This document shows positions 60,128-64,000 of a stretch of 64,000 nt of DNA, one piece after another. The stretch comes from Cadophora sp. MPI-SDFR-AT-0126. Its lineage: Eukaryota > Ascomycota > Leotiomycetes > Helotiales > Ploettnerulaceae. Numbering within the stretch: the stretch's first letter is position 1; every line of letters begins with the position of its first letter. Where the stretch lies: positions 1,054,001 through 1,118,000 of the forward strand of contig JAGMVK010000011.1 of assembly GCA_020747065.1 (NCBI GenBank). The letters are read 5' to 3'. Made by a program: the position numbers and the translations under genes. The notes beneath the pieces are model-generated. The model did not search any database. It was not told the DNA's origin and worked only from the letters and a program-made list of their open reading frames with translations.

Positions 60128-61306
60128 ATGGCTTCGGACCCCAAACAAACCATCCGATGGGGAGTTCTCGGTTCTCCAATCACTCTTGAAGTCAGGATCA
60201 ACAATTAATTTTTGTCAGGAACTGGCTGGGTCTCCACAAATTTCGTGAGAGACCTCCTTCTCTCGCGCCCTTCAGCCCCAGTTGAGCACCTCATCACCGC
60301 ACTCGGCACATCTTCAGAAGCAAAGGGCAACGAATTCATCAACTCAAACTTCACTTTTAAGCAATCTAGACCCATCATCTACACAGATTACAACTCCGTG
60401 TATGCTGACCCCGGCGTTGATATTGTATATATCGGTACCCCTCATGTCTTTCACAAAGAATCATGCTTGGCTGCTATTGCGGCGGGGAAACATGTGCTGT
60501 GTGAGAAACCCATGGCGATCAACGAGAGGGAGGTGAACGAGATGATAGCTGCTGCAAAAGAGAAGGGGGTGTTCCTGATGGAAGGTATGTCTGCTCTCTT
60601 CCTTGTCGTGCCCAACTTTAGAGGATGGTATTGATGGTAGGCAGCCGTATGGACTCGCTTTTTCCCTTTGGTCCTAAAACTCCAACACCTTCTCCATAAA
60701 GAGAAAGTGATTGGAGATATCTCACGGATGTTCTGTGATTTTGGCCTCGATATCAACGTCGCCTCTTTGCCTCCAACACACCGCCTGAAGGACCTTAAGC
60801 TCGGGGGAGGAGCACTTCTTGACCTCGGAGTCTATCCTCTTATGTTCAGCAGCATTGTACTTGACGAGCATGTAGGATCGAGAGCTTCGAATCCTGAAGT
60901 CACCAGCAGTCTACTTGTTATCGATGGTGTTGATTATGATGATGTCATTGTGTTGAAGTATCCCGACAACGGAAGAATGGCTATCTTGACTGCTTCTATG
61001 AGGGGAAAGAGCGGGGAGAACTTCCTACGTATTGAAGGAACTGGTGGCACAATTGTTGTCTCTGGACCGGCGGCTTCGGTGCCTAAGCATATAACGATCT
61101 CGTCTAAGGCAGAAGGGGAAAGAGTTCTGGACTTTGAACACGAGGGGATGGGATTTTACTTCGAGGCAGACGCTGTCGCGGCGGACATAATGACTGGGAG
61201 GAAGGAGAATGAAATAATGCCTCTGGCAGAGAGTGTGAGGATGATTCGAATTATGGATGAGATTCGGAAGGTTGGTGGAGTTGTCTATGCGCAAGACAGC
61301 ATGTAG
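60128..61306 (+). CDS. Gfo/Idh/MocA-family NAD(P)-dependent oxidoreductase
   Basis: Exons 60128-60170, 60219-60584 and 60645-61306 give 356 residues. Rossmann start TIRWGVLG-TGWVSTNF (intron inside), then the family motif VLCEKPMAIN with the catalytic Lys, and GGGALLDLGVYPLMF in the C-terminal domain. It most resembles dihydrodiol/D-xylose 1-dehydrogenases, which oxidise a sugar or diol at C1 with NADP. Substrate not readable. The second intron uses the GGCAG acceptor at 60644, which gives LMEA-VWTRFFP. It is the last gene of the metabolic set and intact. Confidence 0.9.
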
Positions 61307-63339
61307 ATCACACAGTAAACGATAAAAACCAGCTGCGGAGAGCGAGTTAGGAGAGCATCCTCCTATTACGCTGGAAAGTTTAGGAGCTATTTATATTGTA
61401 CGGTCCAGGGATTCCCTTTGCCTCCTAGATTCAACTTGGAAGACTTGAAATATGATTGTGGAGGTTGACTCTGGCGAAGGTCGTCTAGATAGTATACACC
61501 GTAAGGAACAGTCACTTTAAGGACAGTGAGTGTTATTATGCCATCGAGGATGCAGATTGGAGGACTCTTTTTATCATCACGCAGTGTCCTTCCGTCCCGC
61601 TTCTGCCAATAGGCACCTTATTCCGAAAGGTAGGTGTGCTGCAAATTTCACAAAAGAAAAATTCTGTTACTAGTCTTGAGGTCAATCCTTCCTTAACAGC
61701 CTCTGCTACGAACACGTGTAGCGTAGCACTCTCAAGGAGAGGAACAAGCAGGTGAGACAACTCGACGACTCCTGAATACATGATGTTCTCTTTCGGACAA
61801 GTCCCCTGCCGGACTCAGCTGCAAGTTCGCATCGAAGTCTTCATTATTGCATCCATGCGAATGTGGCTCAGTAGCACCCGCATATCTTTCACGAAACGGT
61901 CTTGCCTGCAAGCTTGAAAGTAGCAAAATTAAAACTGGACCAGCCGGCACCTGTCTTCACAACGATCAATGCAGATTCTGCAGTCGTTTAGGCTGTCAAG
62001 AGCGAGGAGGAACGTCGACAAACTGCAGTATGGGCCGCCTCTTCCGCTTCAGAAACGATATAATCACCATTTGGCCGGCGCACACTTGAAAGTCTTGCCA
62101 GAAATGACAGAAAGGCATGCATAACTGATTAGTGATCGCCTAATGAAGGAGCAAGACACGTATTCTACAACGGAGACCCTCAATTAAAGAAACCTCTGGT
62201 ACTTCAAGTCAGCTTGAAACACTCAAGCCCTCAAGAACAGAGTAAGAAGCAAATACCAGAGAAATGATCCATCCCCAAATTCTCTGATATTTAACAAGAG
62301 CTAAGGTAATCAGAATATAAGATGCAAAATCAAGTAACACATAAGTTAACAGATAGAAGAATTTGAACAGAAATCGCCTTCCCTGAATTGCTGGACAAAG
62401 TGCATTGTGCATTGTGCCTCTTTAGCAACGACAGCTTCCATTGCTTTTCAATATCCTTGTTTGGTTCTCTAGTGATTTTAGAACAATGTTATACCTTATG
62501 TCGAAGGGAAAAGTTTGAACACACGTGATTGGCCCAAATTTGATCGCGTAAATTAGCCGACATTGTTGACCTCTAAACACCGAACAGCTTGGAATCATTT
62601 CATTGACCTACAAGCAAAGTACAATACGAAGTGGTTAATATTAAGTGTTGTGCGCAATAGTCCGTTATCTATTATTTCCAGGACATGCTCGTTTGCGGGT
62701 CCTCGAGGAGGTCTGACTCGAAGATTCCTTCCTCGCCGGAGCAGAAAGCTCGGACAGAACAAATATAGTTGTTAGCTAGTGTAATCAAATAATGAAGCAC
62801 AAAGTACTTTGAGGATTGTTTAGTCTTGCTTAAAATTGAAAGGCACTTCTTCTGTCGAGTATGAGGCGTGTTCGGAACTGCCAAAGACTGAGGAATAACA
62901 CATTCATTCTAAAGCACGTCACAAATCTTTGAAGCACATAGTTTTAAGTGTTTGTAGAACACCCATACAAGGTTATGTGGAAAGGTCACTCTGTCAGCTA
63001 TTCGACTTCCAGCTTGACTCTTAACGTTTTAGCTCAGCTGCTCGAGAGATTTCTTGCTTCGAAGAACTAATCCTTGTACGCACAAAAGAAAACCGGAGAT
63101 TGGCCTGAGGAGCACCATATTCCAAATTCATCCTCCGTCGACAGCACTAAACTTCTGCCGGCAGGACAGCAACGCAAACCTAATCAAAGTCTTTCACAGA
63201 GCGCTCTGCCTCGTCACTTGGTCCGATCAAAGCTTACAGCATTGTCAATCCATTCCCCCAAGTGACCAGGAATAGCGACTGTCAAGACACCCGCACAGAG
63301 CGCGATCTTCAACCCAAACGCTGAACACCAAGGCCAATC
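61307..63339. other. Gene-poor spacer
   Basis: 2.0 kb, AT-rich in places (62100-62650). Short frames have no motif. I see no gene, tRNA or repeat here. Confidence 0.5.
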
Positions 63340-63689
63340 ATGACAGACACCCGCAACTATCTCGGAGAGGATATGGCTATTCCACAGTCGTTGACCCAGG
63401 ATGGGGATAGCAAGCCTGCGATCTCACACAAGTCTGGCTATGATACAATAGCCAATTCTATTGTAAGCTACAGTGGTTTATATTGGCCTCAACACCCTCA
63501 GCTAACTTCTTGTCTCATCTGCAGAAAGACAAGCAAGCCCGAATCAAATCGTTGCAACGCCAGATTGAACGTTTGGAGCAAGAGGTCAGAGATCTGGAGG
63601 AGCAATACAACGAGCCAAAGCAGGACAAGGACGAATTATCGAACAAGGAAGAGCTTCCACGGGGGTGGATTCAGCGCAGGAGGAAATAA
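63340..63689 (+). CDS. Small coiled-coil protein, possibly the front of a broken larger gene
   Basis: Exons 63340-63462 and 63525-63689 give 95 residues. The intron has a GTAAGC donor, CTAAC branch and CTGCAG acceptor. The second exon is a strong heptad helix (KDKQARIKSLQRQIERLEQE and on). No family recognised. Coding-like sequence continues after the stop in other frames, including a Gln-rich stretch to 63837 and WNFNPKAGGLFKALKLYG at 63843-63896. The stop may therefore be a lesion in a longer gene that runs past the window. Confidence 0.5.
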
Positions 63690-63842
63690 GATTGGGAACG
63701 AACTACAATTACAACAGCAAAAGCCAAAACCAGCTTTGGAAGGCATAGCTTATCAACAAAACCCAAGACACATGGAAGAATCGACATGGGTCGCGCTACA
63801 AGAGCAGCAAATTCTTGATCGTAAGCTGGAAGTCTAGCGATC

Positions 63843-64000
63843 TGGAATTTTAACCCCAAGGCCGGGGGTCTCTTCAAAGCTTTGAAGTTGTACGGCATCG
63901 ACGCCGAATAGTTCCTGATTCCTGACCATGATCCGGAAGAAGCTCTGGAAGCCAAGGTAGCTGAATGGCTCAAGCAGGACAGCTCCCCGGATATCCTCAA
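63843..64000 (+). pseudogene. Coding-like fragment at the window end with in-frame TAG
   Basis: Frame 63843 onward reads WNFNPKAGGLFKALKLYG, continues to DAE, then has a TAG at 63909-63911, then FLIPDHDPEEALEAKV and on to base 64000. The amphipathic, biased composition on both sides of the stop looks coding. CAG-to-TAG would explain it. The gene continues outside the window; family unknown. Confidence 0.35.

Noticed and set aside
1..64000. CRISPR arrays, transposons, rRNA genes
   Set aside because: No regularly spaced repeats, transposase or reverse transcriptase motifs, or rRNA-like sequence recognised by eye.

Overview
This is nuclear DNA of a filamentous ascomycete (Pezizomycotina). The genes have short introns of about 45-95 bases with GT donors, CTRAY-like branch points and AG acceptors. 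They encode fungal families such as 2EXR, DUF3431, Zn2Cys6, Dal5-type MFS and a QDE-2-like Argonaute. The mix looks like Leotiomycetes, but that placement is an inference. Exon boundaries were set by keeping conserved protein families in frame, not by transcripts.

Positions 1-22.4 kb are a compact block of conserved, intact genes: VAC14 (5' end outside the window), a HAUS1/augmin-1-like coiled coil, an ER J-protein with TPRs (DNAJC3/p58IPK type), eIF3k, UTP22, cystathionine gamma-synthase, SMC6, COQ9 and a WW-domain protein with long Q/P-rich regions. Frames are clean over several kb, so sequence quality looks good there.

Positions 23-48 kb are an accessory region with many disrupted genes. 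It holds a 2EXR gene with an in-frame TAA (possibly a 48-base intron), a decayed stretch at 24-26.5 kb, an intact multi-TM/DUF3431 fusion and a triple-AAA+ (CbbX-like) ATPase with a frameshift in its third module. Next comes a cluster of DUF1365, FAD amine oxidase and two CFA-synthase-superfamily methyltransferases, one frameshifted and one with a stop inside its SAM motif. This cluster resembles a widespread bacterial lipid-modification operon. The region ends with a badly broken Argonaute gene preceded by CCHC zinc knuckles, carrying at least four stops and about four frameshifts while its splice sites are kept.

Positions 48.5-61.3 kb hold an intact metabolic set: MFS transporter, Zn2Cys6 regulator, M20 amidohydrolase, P450, SDR and Gfo/Idh/MocA oxidoreductase. 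It looks like a small catabolic or biosynthetic cluster with its own regulator and transporter. The last 2.7 kb is mostly non-coding, with a small coiled-coil gene and a broken coding segment running off the end.

The main points of interest are the decay of the RNAi effector, the eukaryotic DUF1365/FAD-oxidase/CFA cluster in which only some members are intact, the TM-DUF3431 fusion, and three probable GC-AG introns.
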